Shown here in pieces: positions 43,323-52,325 of a DNA stretch of 62,377 nucleotides. This stretch comes from Treponema sp. Lineage in GTDB: Bacteria > Spirochaetota > Spirochaetia > Treponematales > Treponemataceae. The stretch's first letter is position 1. Each line of letters begins with the position of its first letter. The translations under genes and the position numbers were made by a program. The notes below the pieces were generated by a model, which worked only from the letters and a program-made list of their open reading frames with translations, was not told where the DNA came from and did not search any database. Where the stretch lies: positions 1 through 62,377 of the forward strand of contig JAEDCY010000015.1 in the NCBI GenBank assembly GCA_016293915.1, given 5' to 3'.

Positions 43323-45536
43323 ATGAAGAAGATACCATCGCTTTTCAGAAAAAAATATACAGAAAAAAAACTAGAAAAAAAGCTTTATAGAAAGCTCTAT
43401 GTTCCAGAAGACAAAAACTATGTAAAAAGTCTTTTTGAAGAAGTTGGAAAAAAAGGTAAAAAACAGATATCTGTCTATGCAATTCCACAGGAAAAACGTG
43501 AGCAGCTTGCAAAAAAAGAGATGAAACGTCTTAAGAAAATTGCAAAGCAGATTAAAAAACAGAAGAGCAGAATTAATTTTGTTCCGCTTATTGTTACGCT
43601 GGCTTTTATAGCAGCAATTCCAGTATGTTTTATGCTGTTTAAAAACAAGATTGTAAAAAAAGCAATCACTACAGCCTGCGAAAATATCTTTGAAGCAAAA
43701 TGTGATATTGCAAGTGTAGATTTTAAATTGCTTGATTCATCTTTAAAAATCCAGAAAATCGAAATTGCCAATAAAAATGATTATATGAAAAATCTTATCG
43801 ATATTGGTTCTATTACTCTTGATTTTGATCTTGGTCAACTTTTGAAAAAACGTTTTGTTGCAGAAGACCTTTCTATGCTTGAGGTAAACAGTGGAACAGA
43901 AAGAAAAACTTCAGGAGAATTACCTCCTAAGCAGGAAAAGAAGATAAAGAAACAAAAAGACAAAACAGAAAAGCAGGTTTCTGAATCAAAGTTTGAAAAA
44001 ATACTTGCTGAAAAAAAGACTACTGCCACAAGTTCACTTGAGAAAAATATTACGGGCTTATTCAATCAGGTAAATCCGGAAGCTCTGATGAGCAGCTATT
44101 ATGCTCAGTTGAAAACTCCAGCTCTTGCAGAACAGTTACAGGTACAGATACCTCAGATTGTCGAAAAATGGCAGGCAAAACCTGGAGAAATTCAGGCTAC
44201 AGTAGAATCTCTTCAAAAGTCTGTAAATTCCATTATTTCCTTTGATTATAATGCAATTCAGAATAATCCGATGAAAATAAAAGAGTTTATCGAAACTCTG
44301 GATTCAACTTATAAAAATATTGATAAAGTAAAAAATGATGCAACAGGTTTGCTTAATAACTTTAATGCCGATATTCAGGAAGTAGATGGACTTAGAAAAA
44401 CTGTTCAGACGGCTGTAAATCATGATTTAAATTTTGCTACGGCAGAAATTAATAAGATAAAGTCTCTTAATATTTCTGATGGAACAAAACTGATAAGCGG
44501 AATGTTTGAAAATGTTGCTTGTGATGTTCTTGGAAAATATTATCCTTATGTAGAGCAGGGCGTGGATTATCTTATTGAGTTGAGGGCAAAACAGGCAAAC
44601 GAAACAAAAGAAGAAAAAGCTCCAAAAGAAAAGAAACAGAAAAAAGCCGGTTACAGTATTTATCGTGCTACTGGCCGTGATATTTTCTATAAACAGGATA
44701 AGGTTCCAAAAGTATGGATTAAAAAGCTTTCCGGTTCTGGTCCTATTTTTTACGCTGAAGCAACAGATATTGCAAGTAATCAGGATTTAATAGATAAGCC
44801 TGCAGTAATTAATTTCAATATGGATTTGTGGGATTTGCAGCATACTGCAAAGGTTGTTGTAGATATCAGAACTAATACCAGTGAGCCTTTAATTTATGCA
44901 GATTATAATCTTAATAATATTACTATGGATATACCTGCAGAAAAGTTTGGCGCTTATCCTGGAGTTCCGTCATTTAAGTCTAAGTGTGCTGTAGATGCAA
45001 TTATTAAGATTTTTGATGATGAAGGTTTTGAAATTACAGGAAAAACGCAGCTTACAGATTTGAAGATTTCTACAGTTCCGTTTGAGCCGGAATATGCTTC
45101 AAAGATTTATTCAAATATTATGTCCAGAATCAATACTGTTCGTGCAGGTATAAACAGTGGATTCACTGTTTCTGGCGGATTTAAATTACTTATAGATTCA
45201 GATGCAGATAAGCAGATTGTGAATGCTTTGAAAAAAGAAATGGGAGCACAGCTTGCTGCAATCAAAGCAAATCTCAAGGCTGAACTTGTAAAGAGAATAA
45301 ATGAAGCTTCAGGTGGAGCACTTAGTCAGTATGTACCGCTTGATGAAATAAAGAAGCTGCTTAATGGCTCTGTTACTTCGACAAAAGACTTTGAAAATCT
45401 GCTTATGCAAAAACGTGCTGAAGCAGAACAAAAACTCAAATCTATGGCCGAAGATGCTGCTAAGCAGGCAGCAGAAGGCGCAAAAAAAGAACTTCAGAAA
45501 CAGATTGGTAGCCAGCTTAAAAATCTTTTCCAATAA
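43323..45536 (+). CDS. TIGR03545 family protein, membrane-anchored
   Basis: The 737-residue protein has a basic cytoplasmic N-terminus, one membrane helix (INFVPLIVTLAFIAAIPVCFMLF, about residues 84-106) and a long extracytoplasmic part. The region after the helix (CDIASVDFKLLDSSLKIQKIEI) resembles the start of AsmA-like proteins. Coiled-coil-forming stretches surround residues 200-420 and the C-terminus. The partner is TIGR03546 upstream; a cell envelope role is likely, but unproven. The end overlaps the convergent gene by 20 bp. Confidence 0.87.
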   Translation: MKKIPSLFRKKYTEKKLEKKLYRKLYVPEDKNYVKSLFEEVGKKGKKQISVYAIPQEKREQLAKKEMKRLKKIAKQIKKQKSRINFVPLIVTLAFIAAIPVCFMLFKNKIVKKAITTACENIFEAKCDIASVDFKLLDSSLKIQKIEIANKNDYMKNLIDIGSITLDFDLGQLLKKRFVAEDLSMLEVNSGTERKTSGELPPKQEKKIKKQKDKTEKQVSESKFEKILAEKKTTATSSLEKNITGLFNQVNPEALMSSYYAQLKTPALAEQLQVQIPQIVEKWQAKPGEIQATVESLQKSVNSIISFDYNAIQNNPMKIKEFIETLDSTYKNIDKVKNDATGLLNNFNADIQEVDGLRKTVQTAVNHDLNFATAEINKIKSLNISDGTKLISGMFENVACDVLGKYYPYVEQGVDYLIELRAKQANETKEEKAPKEKKQKKAGYSIYRATGRDIFYKQDKVPKVWIKKLSGSGPIFYAEATDIASNQDLIDKPAVINFNMDLWDLQHTAKVVVDIRTNTSEPLIYADYNLNNITMDIPAEKFGAYPGVPSFKSKCAVDAIIKIFDDEGFEITGKTQLTDLKISTVPFEPEYASKIYSNIMSRINTVRAGINSGFTVSGGFKLLIDSDADKQIVNALKKEMGAQLAAIKANLKAELVKRINEASGGALSQYVPLDEIKKLLNGSVTSTKDFENLLMQKRAEAEQKLKSMAEDAAKQAAEGAKKELQKQIGSQLKNLFQ

Positions 45537-45951
45537 TCTGGAATGCTTCTGTTTTTGAAACAAGTGCAAGATGATTAAAGAATAATGCAGAGGAGTCTGA
45601 GAAATCAGTCTCCTCTTTTTTTACAGCATTCATTAAACCTCGTGTATAAACCTGCGCAATATGATTTGTACAAACACGGCAGGTATATAAATCTCTAAGA
45701 CAGGTTGCCGGACTTATATCCTGAAGATCAGCAATTCCAAGTTCAATCAGCATGAACATGTGTATTATTCGTGCTGCAGTCTGACGGTTGAGCGGGCAGT
45801 CTGGTTTACGTTCATCGGAATCTTCAAGCCAGCCGCGAAAGTGGCCATAGCGCAGGAGTTCTGATTTATCAATCTTTGGACTGGAATTTTTTCTGTGAGT
45901 CTCAAAAAGTTGAAATACAAAATCTCCGACACTGATGCTTTCTTCCTTCAA
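45517..45951 (-). CDS. Hypothetical protein with an SLH-like helical segment
   Basis: About 144 residues from the TTG at 45951, which lies one base after the stop of the upstream galactosidase gene with GGAG 7 nt upstream, so translation is coupled. The segment NRQTAARIIHMFMLIELGI continuing ...NHIAQVYTRGLMNA has the spacing of S-layer-homology helices. It has no signal peptide, so it is not a surface anchor by itself. Three Cys residues (CLRDLYTCRVC) are close together. The function is unknown. Confidence 0.65.
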   Translation of the reverse strand: MKEESISVGDFVFQLFETHRKNSSPKIDKSELLRYGHFRGWLEDSDERKPDCPLNRQTAARIIHMFMLIELGIADLQDISPATCLRDLYTCRVCTNHIAQVYTRGLMNAVKKEETDFSDSSALFFNHLALVSKTEAFQIIGKDF

Positions 45952-45952
45952 T

Positions 45953-47758
45953 TTATTTCTCCAGAGGTGTGATTCGGAAAGTAGAGTTACCGCAGGCAAC
46001 AAGAGAGTTTACACAGAAGGTGCCGCTGGTGTTTTCTGTTTTTTCTCCTGTCCAGAGATTTTTTACACTGAAGGTAGAGGCTTCATAAAAATCTGCGGGC
46101 AGTTTATTGCCAAGAAAATTTTTGATAAGAGAAAGATCTGCAGAAAAATTACCAGTCTTCTTTTCCTGACTCAAATTAAAAAAAGAAAGTGCGAGAGAAC
46201 CATCTGCAAGAGGCTTAGCAAGAATGTCTACGCGATTGCAGTCGGTTATGTAGGCTTTATCAGAATTAGTAATTGGGGTATCATTATTGCCGTTTGTTGA
46301 TGTAGTGAAAATACGTTTTGCCTGAATGCCCAGAGGATCCTGATTGAGAGCAATAAGGTCAGCATTAGCAATAATGTTATATAGCTCATCTCCTTTTGTT
46401 ACCCGACGTAAATCCAGTCCCAGCATGAGAGGTGAGTTCATCATACACCACATTGTGAAATGAGTCTGACTCATTTGAGTTGTCATTCCCTTCATTCCAA
46501 CCATCAGCATGTCAGGGTCATTCCAGCCCTTGTCTAGACCGGCAAATTCATCCATGATTACGGCCTTGTTGTATTGTGAGGTAACACTTGGCGTTCCAGG
46601 ATCTGTCCATTCTCCAAATCCCGGGTCACCGTCCCGACCAACCCGAAAAGTTATGTCGTTGAGAATTCGCCAGGAGTTTCCAACTTTGTAACCCCAGTTT
46701 TGTGGCTGAGTTTTTCCCCATTCACAGAGTGAAAGAAGAACTTCGTGATCAGGCTTTGCTTCATTTAAGCCTTCCAGCATTGCAGAATAAGAGCAGAGGG
46801 TGTTTTCCTGGCGACGGTGATTCATAAGGCGAATCTTGTTGCGACCAGCCTGTAAGGTGATTTTAATAGGATTTGAGTTTACGAAGGATTCGGGAGAATC
46901 AGTTTGCGGGAGAAGATTATCATAAAAAATCTGAGTATCTTTTCCCCTGCCTGTAGCCACTTGCAGCCATTCTCCTGTTCCGTTCTGGCGGGCTGTAGCA
47001 TAGTTTACAAGCAGTTCGTATTCTCCAGTTTCTGGGGCTTCAATATCAAAAACAAGTTCGCTGCTCATTGGTCCAACAGGTGTTGTTCCTGTATTTGTGC
47101 CGTCAAAAGTGCCAATTCCTGTAACATAGCCGTCTTTAAGGCTTGCACCACGACCTTCTAAAAATCCCTTGTCAGCGTTGAGTAAAATGCAGAATTCACC
47201 TTTTTTTAACTGAATTTGACGTAAATTCGGGGCAAAAACGTATTTTGCGTTCTCAGGATTTGAGAAAGTTGCATTATCCCAAAGATAGTAACAGTTATCA
47301 ATTTTAAGGAAATCTACACCCCAATCAACATAAGATTTGGCATCAGTCTTTTCAAAACCACAGGTTCCTACTTGTGCACCGGCGCAAAGATTAGTTCCAA
47401 TATCATTATACATTCCAAACATAAGACCACGTTCATGCACGTAATCTGAAAGGGCACGGAAGCCGCTTGGGAACTTAACCGGTTCATTAGCAAGCTTGCC
47501 GTCTTCGCGTTCAGATTTATAGCAGCCGTCATCAAGAACTACATATTTGTAGCCAAGCTTATCAAGACCAAGCTCAACGATTTTATCTGCCATGGCTTTT
47601 GTGAGGGCTTCTGTGTTACCGCTGCCAAAAGCGTTCCAGCTGTTCCAGCCCATTGCCGGAAGTCGGCCTTTTTTGTTTCCGGTAAAAGAATGTCCGTTAG
47701 TAAAGGAGTCGAAACGGTATTTTGTATCTGATATTTTTGATGGTTCTGTTGGTGTCAT
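45953..47758 (-). CDS. GH27 alpha-galactosidase with an embedded carbohydrate-binding-like domain
   Basis: A 601-residue enzyme: AMGWNSWNAFG near residue 33, YVVLDDGCYK near 68, nucleophile Asp in FLKIDNCYY near 142, and the later motif GWNDPDMLMVGM. Between these, residues of about 200-330 form a beta-rich insert (PETGEYELLVNYATARQNGT) like a CBM35/CBM6 module. The usual family is about 400 residues, so the insert explains the greater length. No signal peptide. It removes terminal alpha-galactose. ATG at 47758 has GAGG 6 nt upstream. Confidence 0.9.
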   Translation of the reverse strand: MTPTEPSKISDTKYRFDSFTNGHSFTGNKKGRLPAMGWNSWNAFGSGNTEALTKAMADKIVELGLDKLGYKYVVLDDGCYKSEREDGKLANEPVKFPSGFRALSDYVHERGLMFGMYNDIGTNLCAGAQVGTCGFEKTDAKSYVDWGVDFLKIDNCYYLWDNATFSNPENAKYVFAPNLRQIQLKKGEFCILLNADKGFLEGRGASLKDGYVTGIGTFDGTNTGTTPVGPMSSELVFDIEAPETGEYELLVNYATARQNGTGEWLQVATGRGKDTQIFYDNLLPQTDSPESFVNSNPIKITLQAGRNKIRLMNHRRQENTLCSYSAMLEGLNEAKPDHEVLLSLCEWGKTQPQNWGYKVGNSWRILNDITFRVGRDGDPGFGEWTDPGTPSVTSQYNKAVIMDEFAGLDKGWNDPDMLMVGMKGMTTQMSQTHFTMWCMMNSPLMLGLDLRRVTKGDELYNIIANADLIALNQDPLGIQAKRIFTTSTNGNNDTPITNSDKAYITDCNRVDILAKPLADGSLALSFFNLSQEKKTGNFSADLSLIKNFLGNKLPADFYEASTFSVKNLWTGEKTENTSGTFCVNSLVACGNSTFRITPLEK

Positions 47759-47777
47759 AATTGCCTCATAATTTTTA

Positions 47778-47791
47778 GTTAATCGATTTAC
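47778..47791. promoter_or_regulatory. LacI-type operator upstream of the galactosidase gene
   Basis: GTTAATCGATTTAC is a near-perfect 14-bp palindrome with a central CG, the common form of LacI-family operators. It lies 20 bp upstream of the galactosidase ATG, where repression would block transcription. No LacI-type gene is in the window. Confidence 0.5.
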
Positions 47792-47829
47792 CAATAATAC
47801 AGTATTTTTTTCTTTCTGCCATTATAAAT

Positions 47830-47887
47830 TTGACTTTAAATGAAAATATCTGTATATTGTTGCTAGTAGTATTAAATAGAACTACTA
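47830..47887 (+). promoter_or_regulatory. Promoter of the TrmB regulator with downstream inverted repeat
   Basis: TTGACT (47830-47835), 17 bp and TATATT (47853-47858) form a sigma-70 promoter. TAGTAGT (47864-47870) and ACTACTA (47881-47887) form an inverted repeat with a 10-bp spacer across the expected transcription start, a likely site of autoregulation. Confidence 0.6.
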
Positions 47888-47923
47888 ATACGGAGTCAAA
47901 AAGCAAAGGCGCGGAATCAATTT

Positions 47924-48616
47924 ATGTCAGATATGAACTTTATAGACAGTTTAAATGATTTTGGACTTACTCGTCAGGAGGGCTCGATTTACTCGGCTCT
48001 TTTGAATCATGGAGAGATGACCGGTTATGAGGTTGCAAAGGACACAGGTATTTCGCGTTCAAATGTTTATGCAGGCCTTACAGCTCTTGTAGAAAAGGGC
48101 GCGGCTTATCTTGTTCAGGGTGAAGCTACAAAATATCGCCCGGTGGAAATCTCACGTTTTACAGAAAATAGAATCTCAGAATTGAAGAAGACTGCACTCT
48201 GGCTTGAAAAGCATGCACCGCGAAAAGTAATCAGTTGCGATGGATACATTACAATTATTGGTGCAAAGAATATAAAAAATAAAATCCGTCAAATGCTGGC
48301 AGAAACAGAGCTGCGGTTGTATATGATGGCGCCGGCGAAGGTGCTTGGCGAATTCGAAAATGAACTTGCCGAAATTGTAAAAGCTGGAAAAAAAGTTGTT
48401 CTTCTTACTAAAGACTTTAAGCTTGCAGGAGCTAAAATCTATGAGACAAAGCCAGAGCAAGGTCAGCTCCGTTTTATTACTGATTCATCTTATGTTCTTA
48501 CGGGTGAATTGACTGGCGATGAACATGATACCTGTTTGTATTCCGGACAGAAAAACCTCGTTGAGGTTATGAAGGAAGCATTAAAGGATAAAATTACGCT
48601 TTTAGGCGGAAAATAA
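47924..48616 (+). CDS. TrmB family transcriptional regulator
   Basis: A 230-residue protein with the N-terminal TrmB winged helix (FGLTRQEGSIYSALLNHGEMTGYEVAKDTG and ISRSNVYAGLTALVEKGAA) and a C-terminal PLD-like sensor part (ISCDGYITIIGAKNIKNKIRQML). TrmB proteins sense sugars. It is divergent from the galactosidase gene with a shared promoter region, so it may regulate that gene and itself. The ribosome site is weak. Confidence 0.87.
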   Translation: MSDMNFIDSLNDFGLTRQEGSIYSALLNHGEMTGYEVAKDTGISRSNVYAGLTALVEKGAAYLVQGEATKYRPVEISRFTENRISELKKTALWLEKHAPRKVISCDGYITIIGAKNIKNKIRQMLAETELRLYMMAPAKVLGEFENELAEIVKAGKKVVLLTKDFKLAGAKIYETKPEQGQLRFITDSSYVLTGELTGDEHDTCLYSGQKNLVEVMKEALKDKITLLGGK

Positions 48617-48618
48617 AA

Positions 48619-48653
48619 CGGTGGTTGAGTAGGCGTAGCCGTATCGAAACCAC
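48619..48653. repeat. Minimal GGTTGAGT / TATCGAAACCAC repeat copy
   Basis: The 35-bp copy reads CGGTGGTTGAGTAGGCGTAG followed by CCGTATCGAAACCAC. It is a single hairpin unit of the family seen at 16164 and 55961, placed between the TrmB gene and ddh. Confidence 0.85.
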
Positions 48654-48677
48654 ATTAAGAATAAGTGAGGTAGATTT

Positions 48678-49658
48678 ATGAAAATTGGTATTTTAGGTTA
48701 TGGTAACCTTGGAAAAGGTGTTGAGGCTGCTATTAAGCAGAATCCAGATTGCGAATTGACAGCTGTATTTACACGTCGTGATCCTGCCAGTGTAAAAATT
48801 CTTACTGCAGGAGTTCCTGTTTACAATGTAGCAGATGTAGAAAAACACAAGAATGATGTTGATGTTCTTATCATCTGTGGTGGTTCTGCAACAGACCTTC
48901 CAAAACAGACTCCAGAATATGCAAAATATTTTAATGTAATTGATAGCTTTGATACACATGCAAAAGTACCAGAGCACTTTGCAAATGTAGATAAATCTGC
49001 AAAGGACTTTAAGCATACAGCACTTATCAGCTGTGGCTGGGATCCGGGACTTTTCAGTCTTGCACGTCTTTATTCTAATTGCATCCTACCGAACGGTAGT
49101 GACTATACTTTCTGGGGAAAGGGAGTAAGTCAGGGACACTCTGATGCTATCCGTCGCATTGAAGGTGTTAAGGATGCACGCCAGTATACAGTTCCTGTAC
49201 AGGCTGCTTTGGATGCTGTTCGTTCTGGTTCAAACCCAACTTTGACAACACGCCAGAAGCACACACGCGAATGCTACGTTGTAGTAGAGGAAGGTGCAGA
49301 CAAGGCTCGCATCGAAAAAGAAATCAAAGAGATGCCAAACTACTTTGCAGATTATGATACAACAGTAAACTTTATCAGCGAAGAAGAATTGAAGAAGAAC
49401 CATTCAGGAATTCCACACGGTGGTTTTGTAATCCGTACAGGAAAGACAGGCTGGGACAATGAATTCAATAACGTTATTGAGTACAGCCTCAAGCTCGACT
49501 CAAACCCTGCATTCACATCAAGCGTTCTTGTAGCTTATGCCCGCGCAGTTTACCGCATGAATAAAGAAGGCCAGACCGGTTGTAAGACAGTATTCGATGT
49601 AGCACCAGCATACCTGAGCCCATTGAGCGGTGAAGAGATTCGCGCTCACTTGCTCTAG
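48678..49658 (+). CDS. ddh: meso-diaminopimelate D-dehydrogenase
   Basis: A 326-residue Ddh: KIGILGYGNLGKGVEAAI at the N-terminus (NADP-binding), then VIDSFDTHAKVPEH near residue 92, ALISCGWDPGLFSLARL near 115 and FWGKGVSQGHSDAIRRIEGV near 144. It makes meso-diaminopimelate from tetrahydrodipicolinate in one step. AGGTAG ribosome site. The next gene, lysA, uses its product. Confidence 0.94.
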   Translation: MKIGILGYGNLGKGVEAAIKQNPDCELTAVFTRRDPASVKILTAGVPVYNVADVEKHKNDVDVLIICGGSATDLPKQTPEYAKYFNVIDSFDTHAKVPEHFANVDKSAKDFKHTALISCGWDPGLFSLARLYSNCILPNGSDYTFWGKGVSQGHSDAIRRIEGVKDARQYTVPVQAALDAVRSGSNPTLTTRQKHTRECYVVVEEGADKARIEKEIKEMPNYFADYDTTVNFISEEELKKNHSGIPHGGFVIRTGKTGWDNEFNNVIEYSLKLDSNPAFTSSVLVAYARAVYRMNKEGQTGCKTVFDVAPAYLSPLSGEEIRAHLL

Positions 49659-49660
49659 GA

Positions 49661-49701
49661 TAGCTATTAGCAACTAGCTAAGTGCTAACGGCTAATAGCT
49701 A
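49661..49701. repeat. TAGCTATTAGC hairpin element between ddh and lysA
   Basis: TAGCTATTAGC (49661-49671) and GCTAATAGCTA (49691-49701) are perfect 11-bp inverted arms. The loop again holds TAGC-like words. No T-run follows, so it is not a simple terminator; it may stabilise mRNA ends or lower lysA expression. Confidence 0.7.
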
Positions 49702-49725
49702 TGTGCTATATCAAAAGGAGAAACA

Positions 49726-50976
49726 ATGAATTCATTTATTGATACAGTAAATTTCTTTGAAGGCAATAATCCGGAGAAGCTGGCCCAGGAATACGGCACA
49801 CCACTCTACGTTTACAACGAAAAGATTCTTCGTAACCGTATGGACGCAGTTGCAAAGGTTATTACAAAGTATCCTTATACCGCAAACTATTCGGTAAAGG
49901 CAAACACAAACATCCACATTCTTAAGCTTGCTCTCGAAGAAGGTAACAACTGCGATGCAATGAGCGTCGGCGAAATCCAGATGCTGCTTAAGGCTGGCTT
50001 CCCAACCGACCGCATTTTCTTTGTTCCAAACAATGTTAGCGCAGAAGAAATGCAGTTTGCAATTGATAAGGGAATTATGACCAGCTGCGACTCTCTTGCT
50101 CAGCTGGAGCTTTACGGAAGTCTCAACAAGGGCGGTAAGGTTGCAGTACGCATCAATCCTGGTGTAGGAGCCGGCCACCACGAAAAGGTTGTTACCGGCG
50201 GAAAGAAAACTAAGTTTGGAATTTCTGAAGAGTTCATTCCTCAGATTTTTGAAATTGCCGCTAAGTACAATCTTACAATTGCAGGAATCAACCAGCATAT
50301 CGGTTCTCTTTTTATGGACCCACAGCCTTATCTTGATGCGGTAACTAACATTTTGCGAATTGCCCTTCAGTTTAAAGACCTTGAGTTCATCGACTTTGGC
50401 GGCGGCTACGGTATTCCATATCACAAGCTGGATGATGAAGCAGTTTTCCCAATGGAAGATTTTAAGAAGCGCCTCGAGCCGATTCTCGATGACTTTGTTG
50501 CAAAGTACGGACGCGCTCCGCTTTTCAAGAGTGAGCCTGGCCGTTTCTGTGTTGCAGAAGGCAGCGTAATTCTTGGCCGAGTTCATGCAGTAAAGCACAA
50601 CAATGGAAAAACCTTTGCCGGAACTGATATCGGAATGAACGTGTTAGTTCGCCCAAGCATGTACGACAGCTGGCACGATATCGAAGTAATCCGCGAAGGA
50701 AAAGTTGTAGCCCGCGATAATCTTATGGAACAGACAGTAACCGGAAACATCTGCGAAAGCGGCGACCTTCTTGCTAAGGATCGCCCACTGCCAGAAATGC
50801 AGCGCGGAGACCTTGCCTGTGTTCTCGACACCGGTGCTTACGGCTGGTCTATGTGTTCAACTTACAACAGCCGCCCACGCCCTGCAGAAGTTCTCATCTG
50901 TAAGGATGGAAGTGTAAAACTTATCCGCCGTCGCGAAACAATTGAAGATTTAATGAGACTGTTCTATAATGATTAA
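49726..50976 (+). CDS. lysA: Diaminopimelate decarboxylase
   Basis: A 416-residue PLP enzyme of fold III: PLP Lys in NYSVKANTN near residue 58, HIGSLFMDP near 198, the phosphate loop FGGGYGIPYH near 226, EPGRFCVAEG near 269 and CESGDLLAKDRP near 344. It converts meso-DAP to lysine. AAAAGGAG precedes the ATG. It follows ddh in one strand direction, a natural pair for lysine synthesis. Confidence 0.95.
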   Translation: MNSFIDTVNFFEGNNPEKLAQEYGTPLYVYNEKILRNRMDAVAKVITKYPYTANYSVKANTNIHILKLALEEGNNCDAMSVGEIQMLLKAGFPTDRIFFVPNNVSAEEMQFAIDKGIMTSCDSLAQLELYGSLNKGGKVAVRINPGVGAGHHEKVVTGGKKTKFGISEEFIPQIFEIAAKYNLTIAGINQHIGSLFMDPQPYLDAVTNILRIALQFKDLEFIDFGGGYGIPYHKLDDEAVFPMEDFKKRLEPILDDFVAKYGRAPLFKSEPGRFCVAEGSVILGRVHAVKHNNGKTFAGTDIGMNVLVRPSMYDSWHDIEVIREGKVVARDNLMEQTVTGNICESGDLLAKDRPLPEMQRGDLACVLDTGAYGWSMCSTYNSRPRPAEVLICKDGSVKLIRRRETIEDLMRLFYND

Positions 50977-51004
50977 GATATCATTTTATTTGGAGGATAA
51001 CTAA

Positions 51005-52123
51005 ATGAAAAAGCTTATTGCAATTGCAATGATGGCTGCACTTGTATGCGCATCAACTTTCGCAGCTCCTAAAAAGAACAAGAAGGCTGCAAAGAAATCT
51101 TCAATCAAAATCGCTATGGTAACAGACTCTGGCGATATTACAGACCAGTCTTTCAATCAGACAACTTATCAGGCTTGTAAAGATTATGCTGAAGCTAACG
51201 GACTTGAGTTCCAGTATTACAAACCAGCTGGAGATTCAACTGCTGACCGCGTTGCTTCTATCGATGCTGCTTATCAGGATGGTTACAATGTAATCGTTCT
51301 TCCAGGCTTCCTTTTTGGTGAAGCTATTGTAAAGGTAGCTAAAGATTATGATGATGCAAAATTCATCGGTCTTGATATCAGCGAAGGCGACCTCGGTGGT
51401 GCTGCTGTTCCAGCTAATGTATTCTGTGCAGTTTACGCAGAAGAGCTTCCTGGATTCTTCGCAGGTTATGCTGCTGTAAAAGAAGGTTATCGTCATCTTG
51501 GCTTCCTTGGTGGTATGGCTGTTCCAGCTGTAATCCGCTATGGTTTCGGATTTGTTCAGGGTGCTAACAAGGCTGCTGAAGAGCTCAAGGTTACAGATAA
51601 GGTAACAATCGAATATGTATATGGTGGTCAGTTCTATGGTGATCAGACAATTACTGCTTCTATGGACGGATGGTACAAGAATCGCGGTGTAGAAGTTGTA
51701 TTCGCTTGTGGTGGTGGAATCTGGACTTCTGCATGTGAAGCTGCTGCAAAGGTTGGCGGAAAGGTAATTGGTGTTGACGTTGATCAGACAGCTCAGATTA
51801 ATGGTTACGGCGCTGGTATGTGTGTAACATCTGCTATGAAGGGTCTTGGTGCAACTGTAAACGCTGCTCTTGCTGCTGTTCAGGCTGGAAAATGGGCAGA
51901 TTACTCAGGAAAGGTTGCAACTCTCGGTCTTGTTTCTGGAAATGATCTTTCTGTAAACTATGTTGGTCTTCCTACAGACACATGGACAATGAAGAACTTC
52001 TCTGAAAAAGAATACAAGAAGCTTGTTAGTGATGTATTCAACAAAAAGGTAACAGTTTCTAATGCAATCGATAAGAACCCATCTGTTGCTGTAAAGGTTA
52101 ATTACTATCAGAACATAAAATAA
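51005..52123 (+). CDS. BMP-family substrate-binding protein of an ABC importer (PnrA-like)
   Basis: A 372-residue protein with a signal peptide (KKLIAIAMMAALVCASTFA, probable cleavage before APKK; the Cys in LVCAS is a weak lipobox). The Bmp core has IAMVTDSGDITDQSFNQTTY near residue 37 and GFLGGMAVPAVIRYGFGFVQG near 165, typical of nucleoside-binding PnrA/Med proteins. It feeds the ABC genes downstream, which are separated by a terminator-like hairpin. Confidence 0.91.
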   Translation: MKKLIAIAMMAALVCASTFAAPKKNKKAAKKSSIKIAMVTDSGDITDQSFNQTTYQACKDYAEANGLEFQYYKPAGDSTADRVASIDAAYQDGYNVIVLPGFLFGEAIVKVAKDYDDAKFIGLDISEGDLGGAAVPANVFCAVYAEELPGFFAGYAAVKEGYRHLGFLGGMAVPAVIRYGFGFVQGANKAAEELKVTDKVTIEYVYGGQFYGDQTITASMDGWYKNRGVEVVFACGGGIWTSACEAAAKVGGKVIGVDVDQTAQINGYGAGMCVTSAMKGLGATVNAALAAVQAGKWADYSGKVATLGLVSGNDLSVNYVGLPTDTWTMKNFSEKEYKKLVSDVFNKKVTVSNAIDKNPSVAVKVNYYQNIK

Positions 52124-52213
52124 GGCTAAAATCGAAAATCCGTTAAAAAACGAGCCGAAAGGGTCGTTTTAGGATTATCGAAAAAACGCCTCAGAGGCAA
52201 GCTGTGCTTGCCG
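52124..52213. repeat. 92-bp dispersed element, copy 2 (90 bp here)
   Basis: Closely similar to 26250-26341. It begins directly after the stop of the BMP gene. The same inner arms CTAAAAT / GTTTTAGG and GGCAAGC / GCTTGCC are kept. Confidence 0.88.
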
Positions 52214-52220
52214 CCCCTGC

Positions 52221-52246
52221 GGTGATTTCGACAGGCTCAATCACCG
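52221..52246. repeat. Short GGTGATTTCGACAGGCTC repeat copy
   Basis: GGTGATTTCGACAGGCTCAA with TCACCG is a compact form of the family at 36744. It adjoins both the 92-bp element and the terminator. Confidence 0.75.
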
Positions 52247-52247
52247 T

Positions 52248-52287
52248 AAAAAGCGTGAATTCCAAATCCGGAGTTCACGCTTTTTTT
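52248..52287 (+). terminator. Rho-independent terminator after the BMP gene
   Basis: Arms AAAAAGCGTGAA and GTTCACGCTTTTTTT around a 13-nt loop, ending in a run of T. It would let the binding protein be made in excess over the membrane parts, with the ATPase gene read from its own promoter (TATAAT at 52312-52317, 8 bp before the ATG). Confidence 0.88.
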
Positions 52288-52325
52288 GTTTAAAACCCAC
52301 TCAGTTTATAGTATAATTATTTCTT

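Noticed and set aside
49732..50598. Long minus-strand open frame in lysA
   Set aside because: It is antisense to a complete, well-conserved lysA and has no family features.
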